Source: Symbiodinium natans (lineage: Eukaryota > Sar > Dinophyceae > Suessiales > Symbiodiniaceae). Taken from it: DNA of 64,000 nt. A program made the translations under genes and the position numbers. Positions 12,791-24,140 of the stretch are shown one piece after another. The stretch covers positions 1-64,000 of the forward strand of contig CAJNDS010002619.1 of NCBI GenBank assembly GCA_905221605.1, read 5' to 3'. The number at the start of each line of letters is the position of its first letter. Position 1 is the stretch's first letter. The notes beneath the pieces were generated by a model. That model made no database searches and was not told the origin of the DNA. It saw only the letters and a list, made by a program, of their open reading frames with translations.

Positions 12791-13885
12791 TCTGGCGATC
12801 ATCCGCGATCCCCTGCCATCCCCTGCGAACCTGGTGAAGGCGACCCGCAAAGAGCTGCGAAGCACGCGGCTTGGAAATGGCCAATTGTAACCTAAGACTG
12901 AGCAACGAAGGATCCTCGAGGACTAGTCGGCAAGGGTGCCCCGTTTCCAAATGGCACCAAATCACCACGTACGGTTGCGTACCACAAACGCGTACTTCAT
13001 GATGTTTCATGGCACCTCCATGCATGAAACCATGAAGCCAAGCCCCAAACTGAAGCACCTTGCAGCCTGGCGGGTTGATATCTTGACTTTCCTTGCCAAA
13101 CGCCCATTGACCACCAGCCTGTGTTGTAGCTGTAGCTGCTACGAGTATGGCAGGAATGCTGCCATGCCCCTGGCAACAACATCCTACAACATGACGGCCA
13201 GGCATCTGAGAAGGAGCGGAAGTGCCAGGTGAGCCTCCTGCGCATGAGCAGGCACGGACATGCCGAAACGACAAGAACATTTATTGCCAGGGGGTATTTG
13301 CAGCTGATTGACTCTACAGGCAAATCCGAACAGCTCAGCAGCAGCCCACGACCAGCCCTGGAATGAGGCATGCAGGCAAGATGTAAAGCAAGCAGGAGTC
13401 ACACGGTGACATTTTTGTTTGCCTGATCCGGCATTCTGCCATCTGAGCCGTGTCGCAAGCGCTTACACCCTCTACAGATTGCACGACGGCCTGCATGGTA
13501 ATTTGTACACGATTCTTCGAGCGACGTTACTCTCACGGGCACCAGGGTGACTGCATTGTGTTCGGTGCTGTGTGTGTTACATTGTGTTCTACCAGGGTCT
13601 GAGCTAACATGTTAAGCATTCATGCGCAAAGTCTGGTCTCGTCTGCCCGAAGGTGCTGGGTGGCCGGAGGTCAGAAGAGGAAACGTACTCGCCAAGGCAG
13701 CGCAAGGTGGCTCGGCTCGTTTGAGCACCTGAAAAGGATTGGCTTGCTTTCTCGTTTGTGTACCTAGTGAGCCTATGTACCATGTCGCAAAAGTGCTGCA
13801 TATTGCGATGAACTAGCGGCTAGTGGCCATGAGTCACTACTGCAGTAAGGCCAGCACGCGCTTGGCCAGCATCAGACAAAAACGT
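12791..13885. other. no assignable gene
   Basis: The stretch downstream of the eIF3m stop codon. Open frames are short and no motif is recognised. A minus-strand piece around 12900-12840 (LAISKPRASQLFAGRLHQ) could be a further exon of the candidate gene below it. Confidence 0.35.
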
Positions 13886-16800
13886 CTAGGCTGTCAGAGC
13901 CTGAAAGTCAAAATGTTTATCCGGCATACCACTGGGACTTTCGGCCGTCCGTCCCGCCTCGGTCTTGTTTTTTTGCTCACCAAGGAACTTGATTACTTGC
14001 TCCAAGTTCTCGATCCAATGCGATAACCTGCAAGCCGAAGGATGCTCTCTTGCCACCTTCGCACATCCCGCATGCGCTTCAATGAACTGCGGCCGTGGCT
14101 TGGAATCCAAGAAGTTCCACTCCTGAACTTTGCAGAACTGTCGGTCTTTCAAGCCTCTTGGGAACCTTGCCCCCTCCGTGTCCTCCTTCTCAAACTTGCG
14201 CAAGAAGGCTGATTTCACGAGCACCTGAACAAAATCCATGCTCAGGTTCCGACTTCCAGTCTGCAAGATGATGCCGATGACGTAAGTGCTTAAGTACATG
14301 GACTCATGCCATCACGCCTTCCGGTTCAGCTGGTCAATGCGGCCGTCAATGACTCCCTCCGAGATCGCCCGAACCACCCAAGGCTCAACTGCCGTGGGGC
14401 TCTCCTGGAGAAGATGTGCAAAATTGTGCAAAGAGAATCCTACGCTGGCCACTGGCCCCTAAGCTCCTGGATGCGCTTTGCGATGTCGTCTAAAGGAAGT
14501 TCCGACCTAAGCATCCATCATGAGTGACTCATGTCTAGGTTCTCGTAGTTCTGCAGAATTGGGACACTGGCTGTCCCCGAGCCATGGTGGCCAAGGTCAG
14601 AAGTCTAATCTTGGACATCGCGTCCTTCCAAGCTGCATTCAACTCTCATTCAACCAGAAACTGTGAGCCTGTGCCTCTTCTGTCTGTGTTCCATGATGTG
14701 GCGCTGCGTCTTTGGAAGAAAGAATGCTGCTATGATCTGCCTGAAAGTTCAGGGAATGCTCGTCGAAGAGCTTTTCGTTCTTCTTGTGGAAGTCCTGCAG
14801 GAAGCGTTGGCAAATTCACAGGCAGAATTGAAACAAGCCTTGGCACATTTTTTGTTCATCTGCATGTCCTTGAGGTCATCTACAGAACCAGACCTTGGAA
14901 ACAATCTTGGAGCGTCATGGAAGAAAGGAAATCTCCGCACTGCCTGGGTCAGATGCAAGAAGATTTCGCACAAGCCCACAAGGTTTCCCTGCGAGGTGCT
15001 CCGCAAGGCCTCCGACATGCGGGACATGGACCACACATGTATTCAACAGCGTTCCTTCAAAAGCTTGCCTTGACCGAGTCCAGCATCAAAATGTCGTCGA
15101 ACTGAATCACAGCTGGGAGCATCACTGCATCCTGGACTGGACAAACATTTCGATTGAGGTGCTAAACTCTCAATCCTCGCATAACCAGCTGCATGATCCC
15201 TGCGCACGGATGTCCTTGATCAGCTGGATGGTCTGTTCAACGACCTGGAGATTATGACTTCAGGCGTGTCCTGCGGAAGGGACCTCGATATACCAGTACT
15301 AGTACTGAGGTGACCCTGCTCGAACAGAGATCTGAGTACTGCAATGGAACTGGACTTCCGAAACGTGCTTTCAGTAATCTTCAGAGATGGAATCCAACAG
15401 CCGGCCTCTGGTTTGGTCAGGGCCTCCGAAGCCGCGCCCTGGAAGAGGCCATGGTACCTCAAATGGGTGCGGGAAGGCGAGTCTCCAAAACGAAATGGGC
15501 CGTCTAAAAACGGGCAGGCGCAAGTCCGAAAACGGCATGGGCACGAGTCAGAAAACAGGACAGCGAACCAGAAAGCGATCGCAAAAAAAGGAGTACGCCA
15601 GAAGCCATAGAAGCTTAAAACCCTGAAACGTCAAAGCCCCAGGTCACCTTTCAAGTTGACCCTGAACCTTGCAGGCCCGAGCACACCTAAACACTAAACC
15701 CTAACTACCCGGAACCCAAAAATCCCGAACCTTGAAAACTAAAATCCCTAAAATCCCGAAAATCTCTAAATCGCTAAAATCCCTAACTCATAGAATCCCC
15801 AAACAAACCCCATCCCTGAACTCAACAATGCCTGAACCCTAAACCCTAAAAAAACCTAAACCCTAAAATCCCTGATAACCCCTAAACATCCCAAAGCCTG
15901 TAAACCCAAAACTCTGAACCTTGCAACACCTAAATCCAAAAATACAGAAACCCTGAAACCCGAAAACCTAACAAACCTGAATGCCCCCCCGCCCCCGCTA
16001 GAAACTAAAATCCCTGCACTGAAACCTCTGAACCCTACAACCCCGAAGCCCTATAAGCTCTAAACCCTGAAACCCCTAAAGCCTACAAACCCTACACCCC
16101 AAAAGTTTCAGAACCCTCTAACCCCTAAACCCTAAACAGTAAACCCTAAAATGCCTGAACCTTGCAAACACCCCTGAGCACGAAAATACATGAACCCTCT
16201 GACTCCGAAACCCTGAAATCCCCAAAACCGAAAATCCCTGAATGCTAAAACCCCCCAAAAACCCTAACACCCCCAAATCCTAAAATCCCTGCACCCTAAA
16301 AAACCCTGAACCCTCTGACCCCGATCCCTAAACCCGAAAGACCCTAAACCCTCAAATCCCAAATCCCAAATCCCTAATCCCTAACAACCCCAAACCCTCA
16401 AATGCCCAGACCCTAGACCCCCTAAACCCTAAAATCCCTGGACCCGACCCCGAAACCCGAAATCCCTGAACCCAAAAACCCTAAACCCTAAAAGCCCAAA
16501 AACCCTGGCACCCCTCAACCCCAAAACAATAAACCCTAAAAACCCTAAACCCTAAAACCCTTGAACCCGCTCACCCCCTAACCCTGAAACCCCTAAACCC
16601 AAAAATTGAGAGAAAAAAAAAAAACTAAGCCCTGAAATCTCTGAACACAATAACCTCTAGACCCAAAAACTGTTAAACCCTCAAGTCCCTAAACCTAAAC
16701 CCTGAAATCCCTAAACCCTCAAACCTCAACCTCTGAACGCCTATAACCCCTAAAACCTAAAACCCACAACCCTACAACCCGTACACCCTGACATCCCTGA

Positions 16801-18775
16801 ACCCTAAAAGCCCTAAACCTGAACATCCCTAAACCCTGAAAACCCTAAACCCTAAACCTGAACACCCTAAACCCGAAAATCCCTACACGCTCCACCCCCC
16901 TAAACCTTGAAATCCCGAAACACCCACATATCCTGAACCCTGAACCCTACAAACCCTAAACCCGAAATTTCCTGAACCCTACAACCCCTTAACCTTAACA
17001 TCCCTACACCCTCAAACCCCTAAACCTCAAAATCTCTGAACACTATAACCCCTAAACCCTAAAATCCCTAGCTCCTTATACCCTAAAACCCCGAAGCCAA
17101 ACAAATCTAAACCCTAAAATCCCTGAACCCTAAAAACCCGAAATCCCAGAAAAAAAATAGATCTAAAATCCCTAAGCCCAAAATCTCTTAACCCTCGAAA
17201 CCCTAAAAACCTCTACGTGCAAACATCCCTAAAGCCTAAAATCCATACACGCTGAAAGTCCTAAACCCGTAAATCCCTGAACTCCCTAAACGCTAAAATT
17301 CCACTAAACCTAAACTCCTCTAAAAGCATGATGCCTAAAGCCTAAAATCTCTAAACCCTAAACTCCCTAAACCTATAATCCCTAAACCCTAAAACCCCTA
17401 AACCCTACAGCCCCTAAACCCTAAATACCCCTAAACCCGAAAATCCCTAAACCATCCTAAACCCGAAAATCTCCAAACCCCAAAATCCGTAATAATCCCT
17501 GCACCCTAAAATCCCTAAACCCCAAAATCCGTCAACCTTAAAATCCCTGCACCCTAAAATCTCTAGTCCCTAAAATTCCTTTTCCTGTCTAAGCTAGCGT
17601 TTCGAAAGTGTCTCCTATCTTTGCATTACTGCTCAGGCGCAAGTCTTCTTCGGGCCTTGGAATCTACCTGTATGCACCTTTGCTAGTCAGACTTCACTGC
17701 CTGCAGCACTCGGTTTTGGTGCTGTCCGCCGAGCTCCAATTTAATCAGCTCTTTCACAACGAACTTGTCTTGGTTGCAGGTTCCGTTCCCGGATAACGAC
17801 GAGATTTGACGAAACTTGTTTTTGCACAGTCCAACTTGTTGCAATGTTCTCCGGTTCTCAGTGCGGTAAAGACCTGGCTTCACGACTGGCTTACATTGGC
17901 GGCGTCTGCCAGAACAGTCGTGGTCTCTTCTAAATTGCTTTTGCAGAGAGGGAACGACTGGCACTTTCCAGGCTCTGGACCAAGACTTCAGACAACATCG
18001 CCTTTATTCTGCTGTTTGGAATCGGCGAGCTATCAAAATCCTCCCAAGGTCCCGGCTGCTTTAGGTACTGGAAGGCTTCCGACTTCTTGCCGTAGCCCCT
18101 GAAAAGGAAAGCGAAGCTTCACCATGCTTCACCCAGATACAGCGCATTGAATTTGGCGAATGCGGCGCCTCATGTGTCTAGAGATGTCGGCATAAAGAGC
18201 TCGCTTCTCGTCGATCTTGAGGTACGACTCCCAATCTGCCTGGCCAAGGGACAAATCACCTCTCGGCAGCCTCGGCATGTTCCATTGCCAGCACTAAACA
18301 TGCAAGTCATGCCATCCAGGAGTCCAGGTACTCGAGATAGGGCAAGACCTGTCTGACTGTCTAGACAAGAGTGGTCCAGAATGGTCCAGAACATAGAGCC
18401 GGTCTGCGGAGTTCGCGGCACGGCCTGGTCGAACATGTCAGCCGCTGCTGCATAGTCCAAGGCGTACCTGATGGAGCTTCGACGTGCCACGACGCAACAT
18501 CTGAGGCACTCAAGCCTACGGGTTGATTTGCATGATCCCAACAGCAAGCAGGCCGTTCTAAAGCAAAGCTCCAGTATCCGGGCACTTGAAGATCCTGTAT
18601 CTCTGCCTGCGATGGAACACGATGAACTGATGGCATTCTTGAAAGGCTTGAGAAGGCTTGAAAAGGCTTGAAAAGGCTTGACTGTGAAGATCTCAGCTTC
18701 AGGGCCCCTGGCTGGAGAGGAGGGCTGAACGTGTTGTACAACATCATTAGGAGTCGCAGCCGAAGCTCTGGCTGC
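13886..18775 (-). CDS. eukaryotic translation initiation factor 3 subunit m (spliced, 5' end not found)
   Basis: eIF3m is a PCI-domain subunit of the eIF3 complex on the 40S ribosome. Exons read from high to low coordinate: 18775-18713, 18467-18425, 18239-18169, 18098-18060, a gap holding at least one unseen exon, 15244-15215, 15131-15069, 15009-14944, 14868-14839, 14794-14741, 14624-14566, 14506-14467, 14404-14318, 14224-14100, 14027-13886 (stop). Lengths and phases agree at every join except across the gap. Family words appear in order: LRLRLLMMLYNTFS, EKRALYADI, FDDILMLDSVKAL, MSKIRLLTLATMA, AVEPWVVRAISEGVID, GRIDQLNRKVLV and HWIENLEQVIKFL. Ten of the 12 observed introns use GC or GA donors; for example, 14405-14466 and 15132-15214 are GA-AG. 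The 44-bp intron 14795-14838 is very short, so the 30-nt exon before it is the least certain. A roughly 2-kb telomere-like array lies inside the gap intron. The N-terminus is missing. Confidence 0.85.
15480..17580. repeat. degenerate CCCTAAA telomere-like array inside eIF3m
   Basis: About 1.95 kb (15620-17580) of CCCTAAA-type units, heavily degenerate (CCCTAAAATC, CCCTGAACCC, CCCCTAAACC). It is preceded at 15480-15605 by GAGTCAGAAAAC/AAGTCCGAAAACGG words like those flanking the block at 4011-5095. The array lies between eIF3m exons 18098-18060 and 15244-15215, so it is interstitial and probably intronic. Its orientation (CCCTAAA on the plus strand) equals that of the first block. Confidence 0.9.
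17581..18059 (-). other. eIF3m intron sequence next to the array
   Basis: No exon recognised. A conserved stretch of eIF3m is missing between the exons ending at 18060 (phase 2) and starting at 15244 (phase 0), so at least one more exon should lie here or at 15245-15480. Confidence 0.4.
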
Positions 18776-19290
18776 CTTGCGCGGCGGGCACAGCGGCACG
18801 GCTTACAGTAGGCATTGGCTCTAGGCCCTCCTAGACAAGGAAGCGACGCTCTGTTTGTCCATGTTATCCGCCTCACATTGCCCCACATCACCTCAATTTA
18901 CTTGTGACCTGAAAGGGGGTCCCTGCCCTGGGCTTGAACGGCGTGAACGATGCCCTGGGACGTCCACAGCCGCCAACCAACAGTAGCATCTTCCATCTTG
19001 TGGACCCCCTCTCCTGTCGGGGGCCTCAACTGCCGGGAACCTCTCAATGTTCCAGCAAGCCGTCATGTTGATTTTTCGGATATCCCCCTGAAACAACAAC
19101 TGGATCCGAAATGAAGGTGGCGGAAAAGTGGCGGAGAGGTGGCGGAGAGGTGGCGGAGAGGTGGCAGAAAGGTGGCTTAAGGTGTCAGAGCTTCGGGCTG
19201 CAGTCTTGCAGGCTTGAAGCTCTCTGTTGGAATCCGGAGCCTCCGGGGTCTTGCACTGTTCCGGGAACTCTTCAATGGAACTACTCTGCG
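18776..19290. other. 5' flank of recognised eIF3m exons; short repeat
   Basis: The eIF3m N-terminal exons should lie in or beyond this region but were not identified. A GGTGGCGGAGA tandem lies at 19111-19175. Confidence 0.35.
19111..19175. repeat. GGTGGCGGAGA tandem
   Basis: About five imperfect copies of an 11-bp unit, ending in diverged copies with CAGAAA. Confidence 0.9.
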
Positions 19291-19299
19291 GGGCTGAGG

Positions 19300-20195
19300 G
19301 CTATTGTGGACTACCCCCTTGAGAGCACTGCTTTATACGGTTTTTCCTTGCTGCCGAGCCCTTGCGCGCAAGCGTTTGCAATTGCATTTGACCCCGAAGC
19401 CCCAGGAATATTGCAGAAGACAAATCTCGCAAGCCATGCTCGGCCCACGGCTGTTCTGTGTCGGTGCTCAACAGTTCGCACAGTCTTGTCGTCGACTTGT
19501 CCAAGTGCTCGCTGTCCTAGTCGTTAGTCAACTCAACAGACGACACTGTTACGAGGCCTGGGCAAAGCAGCGATCAGCGCGCCTCAAAGTAGGACAGCAT
19601 GCTGAGAATCAAGGCGAAGAAGCTCTGGCAGCGGCAAGCGACAGTAAAAGAAACTGTCAAGCTTTGCATGCATGCTGCAATGCGGGGTCTTCATGTCGTC
19701 AGGTTTACACATGCGCGTCCTGAACAGAACGCAATCACATCCTGCTTGGTATTCGATTTGCCTCGATCTCTTTCAGCCGCTCTTCAGGCTTGTTCTCCGG
19801 AATGGCCGTGAACAGGTTCTTGCAGAAGACATGGAAGCCACCAAAAGGCCATCATAAGCACAGAATCACAGATGATGCAGAGGACACGAACAGCTCTTCT
19901 CGGACATCCAATGCTGGCGAGTTGTGGTATCATGGCTCTGTCTGCAGCTGCTCAGTCCTTACTATAGTCAACGAACAAGTCGAAGACAGGGGCGATGTCG
20001 TACCTGGGTGCGTCTTGCACCGCCTCGCACGTGCAAGACAGTTGGACACACTGTCACGTCTGTAGCACAAGCAGCGCACAAGCAGCCAAGCCTGAAACTC
20101 TTTCTTGAACTTCTCGGTAAAAGCTTTCTCTGCATCCGCTCCCTGCTGCACTTGCAACAGTCTCCTGGCAGATGCAAAGGCACAAGAAATCACAA
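19300..20195 (-). CDS. candidate exons of an unknown gene
   Basis: Two minus-strand pieces look coding. The first, about 20165-20095, reads RLLQVQQGADAEKAFTEKFK and is framed by CCAG|G upstream and CAG|GC downstream, matching the splice pattern of the confirmed genes here. The second, about 19520-19420, reads LDKSTTRLCELLSTDTE followed by AEHGLRDL. No domain is recognised. They may be 5' exons of eIF3m or a separate upstream gene; I could not decide. Confidence 0.3.
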
Positions 20196-20700
20196 GAAAC
20201 ATTATCACACACATGAAACCAGAGCTGCTTCTCAGTCTGCCGATCGCGACTTCAACCCATGCTAACCCTCTGCTGTCTCAACCCTCTTCCCACCTCTCTC
20301 CACGCCACCTTTTTGACACCACCCTTCTCCAACGTCCGCTCCGAACGTATATCTTGAGACTTGTTCTCCATCTCTATCTGTCGCTCTCTAACAAAATTTG
20401 CAAATGCAGATTTTTGAAATCATGCCGAGGCCCACATCAGCCACTCTGCTCCCTGTACAATTGCATCGTCCTTCGCGAGCGCAGCAAAGATTAAGAAAGC
20501 ATGGCAGAGAATGGGCAGCAACATGCGGCAACGAGCCCCGCGGCCCTGCCTCACCCTCCCCATAGTTGATGTATGTCGCCATGGACAGAGCCTTAGTGTC
20601 TTGCAATATGCCGTGACTCTGCAAAGGACTACAGTCCCAGCATGTCCGAATAAGGCGAGGAACTAGTTTGCTCCTTTTGTGTTCGCCTTTTGTACCTTTC
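20196..20700. other. no assignable gene
   Basis: Pyrimidine-rich plus strand without recognisable coding content. Confidence 0.4.
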
Positions 20701-21345
20701 TTGTGGTCTGGTGCCTCATGTAAGATAAAGGAAACAGAGCCTTTTCAGAGCAAAATAACAGTTTTCCTACAAAATTACAGAAACAAAGGCTTCCCTATCA
20801 AACTACAGAGGCAACAGAGGTTTTCCGTTTAAAACATAGGGGAAATGAAGATTTCCCTGAATACAGAGGAAACAGAGGTTTCCTTACTTTCAAACAAAAA
20901 GGAAGGTTTTCCTAAATAAACAGCTGGGGAGTTGAGGGGGGCGGCTTTGGAAACACAAAGGTCGCATGACGGGTTTGGAAAAGGACGTGCATGCGTTCTT
21001 AACAAAAATCCCCTTTTCTGGCATGAATTTTTTCAAGCAAGCCGAAAAGGCTTCAAAAGAAATAAGTAAGGCCTTGTTAGTTCTGAAACAATCTTGCAAA
21101 GCTTCACAAGATATGAAACAGCGGTGGGCTTGCGCCCGCTATTTCCCCCCATGTGCAAACACAATGCTGGCATGACGGGTTTGCAAAAGCTTTGCATGGC
21201 TTCTTAATGCAAGTCCTCTATTTTAATACTTCTGAAACAGCAACCTTGCAAGGCTTCAAAAAAAAAAGGGAGGAGGGGTTGGGGGGGCGGCTCCCTTATT
21301 TAAAAGCACAAGCCTCGCATGACGGGTTTGCACAAGGTCCAGGTA
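20701..21345. repeat. A-rich degenerate repeats with GCATGACGGGTTTG copies
   Basis: The first part (20730-20930) repeats AAACAGAGGTTTTCC-like words. The word GCATGACGGGTTTG occurs three times (near 20965, 21171 and 21317), each followed by a similar A-rich segment (TTCAAAA, AAGGCTTC), which indicates a duplicated unit of about 150-205 bp. Confidence 0.6.
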
Positions 21346-21764
21346 AGACATGATCTATGTCCGAACTCAGGGCCCAGCCGAGCGGACCTGAACCACAAGG
21401 CCTTCAACTGCCCAAAGGCTACGCAGCTGTGAGCCAAGCTTGAGGTCAACGGCTTCCGTGACAGGAAAGTTCCGGCACAAGTTTTTGCCACGAAATTGCC
21501 CATCGACAGATCAACACCGCTTGGCAGCAGGCATTCGGTTCAGAGCCTTTTTCTGTTCGGGCAGAAACCATTCCAGGCCATAGGGCTCAAAACCTGCATG
21601 TCCCGACCAAAGGCATGACCTGGTGCGACATGGAACAAGAAGGGCCAAGGTGACGATTTTTTGTGGAGCAAGGCTGGCGGAGGGACGGCGGGCGCCGCGG
21701 CATCTCCCAAGGTCGCGTTGCGCTTGAAATTGGCTGCCGACGCCTGGCGGACTAGACAGCGGAC
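21346..21764. other. no assignable gene
   Basis: Mixed sequence between the A-rich repeats and the TTC tract; nothing recognised. Confidence 0.4.
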
Positions 21765-21765
21765 G

Positions 21766-21796
<31 letters not shown>

Positions 21797-21801
21797 CTTC
21801 T

Positions 21802-21899
<98 letters not shown>

Positions 21900-21914
21900 T
21901 TCTTCTTCTTCTTC
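21765..21914. repeat. (TTC)n trinucleotide tract
   Basis: About 150 bp of TTC with occasional CTC or TCC interruptions, a pure pyrimidine plus strand. It creates long spurious poly-Ser and poly-Arg frames. Confidence 0.97.
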
Positions 21915-22033
21915 TGCAGGGCCTGGGGGGCCCGGAAGACCCCTCGCGCCGAAGCGCGCCCATCTGCATGTTCGTCGTTAAACTACTGTTCGTTCCCCCG
22001 GGGGTGTGAAATTTTCCCCATTCCAACAGCGGA

Positions 22034-22037
22034 CGAC

Positions 22038-22072
<35 letters not shown>

Positions 22073-22075
22073 TTT

Positions 22076-22108
<33 letters not shown>

Positions 22109-22282
22109 CTCCCTCTCTTCCTTCCACAGCACTTAACCCCCGAAGGGGTCGTCCCGAAGGATGTGCTCCAGTGATCCTCTCTCGCTCTCTCTCTCTCTCT
22201 CTCCCCCACGCATGACCCCCCCGAAGGGAGGGGGTCTCTCTCTCTCTCTCTCTCTTTCTCTCTTTCTCTCTTTCTCTCTCTC

Positions 22283-22328
<46 letters not shown>
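22034..22328. repeat. (CT)n tracts, interrupted
   Basis: Three CT-rich segments (22034-22118, 22176-22202 and 22230-22328) separated by two short sequences that share CCCCGAAGGG. The last segment is nearly pure CT. Confidence 0.95.
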
Positions 22329-22329
<1 letters not shown>

Positions 22330-23279
22330 GAAAGAAGAGGATTGGGGCTCTCAAATCTCAAGACGCTGGTGCGGAGCGCACCTCGCTGGTGCGGGGGCAA
22401 GGCCGCTTCAGGTTGGAGCGGCGCAGGGTGCAGCCGAAGCCAGGTCGAGCGAGCTGCTCCAGAGTGATCTTCCCGTCCTCCCACTCATTTCGCCTTTAGC
22501 ATGCTTAAAACGTCTCTTCTCCCTTTTCTAGCGCTCTTCATAACAAGAGGAAGATCAAAAACATGAATTGTATGCAAATCTCATATTGACCTTTCTTACC
22601 AAACTTCAGGTTCTTCGCCACGCTGGAAAAAGATGAGCCCAAAATCCGGAGGCTCCTTTGGCAAGGGCTCATCCTCAAAGAGGCCCCCGAAGTACGGCTG
22701 GATCTGCCCGGCTGTTGCACCCCAACAGGCTAACCAACTTGCCAGCACTTACAGCACATGCAGGCTTCCATGCCACTGCGGAAGCGGCTGCAACTGACCA
22801 TGCCTCTGTACCATCTGTCGACAAGTTGATGAACTCACCTCTTTGGGAGTTCAGCTAACAGCAAGAGGATTGGAGGAATTCAGACGAACTAGTCGGCCTT
22901 TGGCTTCGCTTCTGCGCAACAGGAGCGAAGAATCTGTGAAAAGCATCCCGCAGCATCCCCCCTCTCTTGAGGAGAGTTTCCGAGGTCGTGGCCGAGGGGC
23001 GCGTTGGTGAAGGCAAACCTAAGAAGAGGACGCGGGTTCATGAGAGACATGCGAGGCATGTAGTGTGTCTGTTCTATTTGTTCCGGAGAAGACCAGCATT
23101 TTAGACACTAACCCTTGCACCAGAGACCGTTTGCTGCGTGCGAGGGTAGGGGAGGGGAGCTGAGGACGAAGACAAAGGCATGGAGGGGCGTCTTAGGGGG
23201 CCCTGCTCTGCTGGCCTCCTCCATGCCCTTTGCGCTGGCCCCACTGCACACGACCGTATGCATCTGTGTCCATCCGTGT
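22329..23279. other. no assignable gene
   Basis: Unique sequence between simple repeats. Only short frames and no recognised motif. Confidence 0.4.
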
Positions 23280-24009
23280 GCGCTGTGTATCTTTGTGTGA
23301 TGCTTGTGCGTGCGTATCAGTTTGTGCTTCTGTTTGTATGTATGTTTCTGTTTCTGTTCGTGTTTTGCTTTCACATTCGTGATTGTGTGCTTGTGCTTGT
23401 CTGTTTGTGTTTGTGTTTGTGTGTGTGTGCGTGTGTGTGTTTTTTTTGTGTGTGTGTTTTTGTGTTTTTTGTGCTTTTGTGTTGTGTTCTTGTGTTGTTT
23501 TTTGTTTTTTTTGTGTTTTTGTGTTTTTGTGTTTTTGTGGTTTTGTGGTTGTGTGTTTGTGTGTTTGTGTGTTTGTGTGTTTGTGTAGTTTTGTGTTGTT
23601 TGTGATGTTGTGTTTGTGTGTTTTTGTTTGTGTGTTTGTGTGTTTTCGTGCTTTTGTGGTTTTGTGTTGTTTTGTGTTCTTGTTGTTTTTTGTGGTTTTG
23701 CGTTTTTGTGTTTCTGTGTTCTTGTGTTCTTGTGTTGTTGTGCTTTTTTGTGTTTTTGCATTTTTGCGTTTTTGTGTTTTTTTTTTTTTTATGTGTTTTG
23801 TGTTTGCGCTTGTGCTTGTGCTTGCGGTTGTGCTTGTGCTTGTGTTTGTGTTTGTGCCTGTTGTTTGTGTGTGTGTGTGTGTATGTGTGTGTGTGTGTGT
23901 GTGCGTTTGTGCTTGGGTGTTGGCGTTTGCGTTTGCCTTTGCGTTTGCGCTTGCGTGGCTTGTGATTCTGCTTGTGCTTGTGCTTCTGTTTTTGCTCTGT
24001 TGCCGTTTC

Positions 24010-24040
<31 letters not shown>

Positions 24041-24140
24041 GTGTGGGTGGGTGGGTGGATGTGCGTGTGTGTAGTGTGTGGCTGTGTGTTTTGTTTGTGG
24101 TTGTTGTGTGGTTGTACGTTCGTGTGTTTGCGTGTTCGTG
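23280..24140. repeat. TG/TTTG-rich simple sequence
   Basis: About 850 bp in which the plus strand is almost only G and T, in words such as GTGTTTGT and GTTTTTGT, with pure (TG)n runs near 23870-23910 and 24010-24030. Minus frames of 200-300 codons (Thr/His/Lys/Asn-rich) are artefacts of the repeat. Confidence 0.95.

Noticed and set aside
15480-17580. True chromosome end
   Set aside because: The repeat is highly degenerate and flanked on both sides by exons of the same gene.
21511-22286. Poly-Arg, poly-Ser and Glu/Arg frames
   Set aside because: Products of TTC and CT microsatellites.
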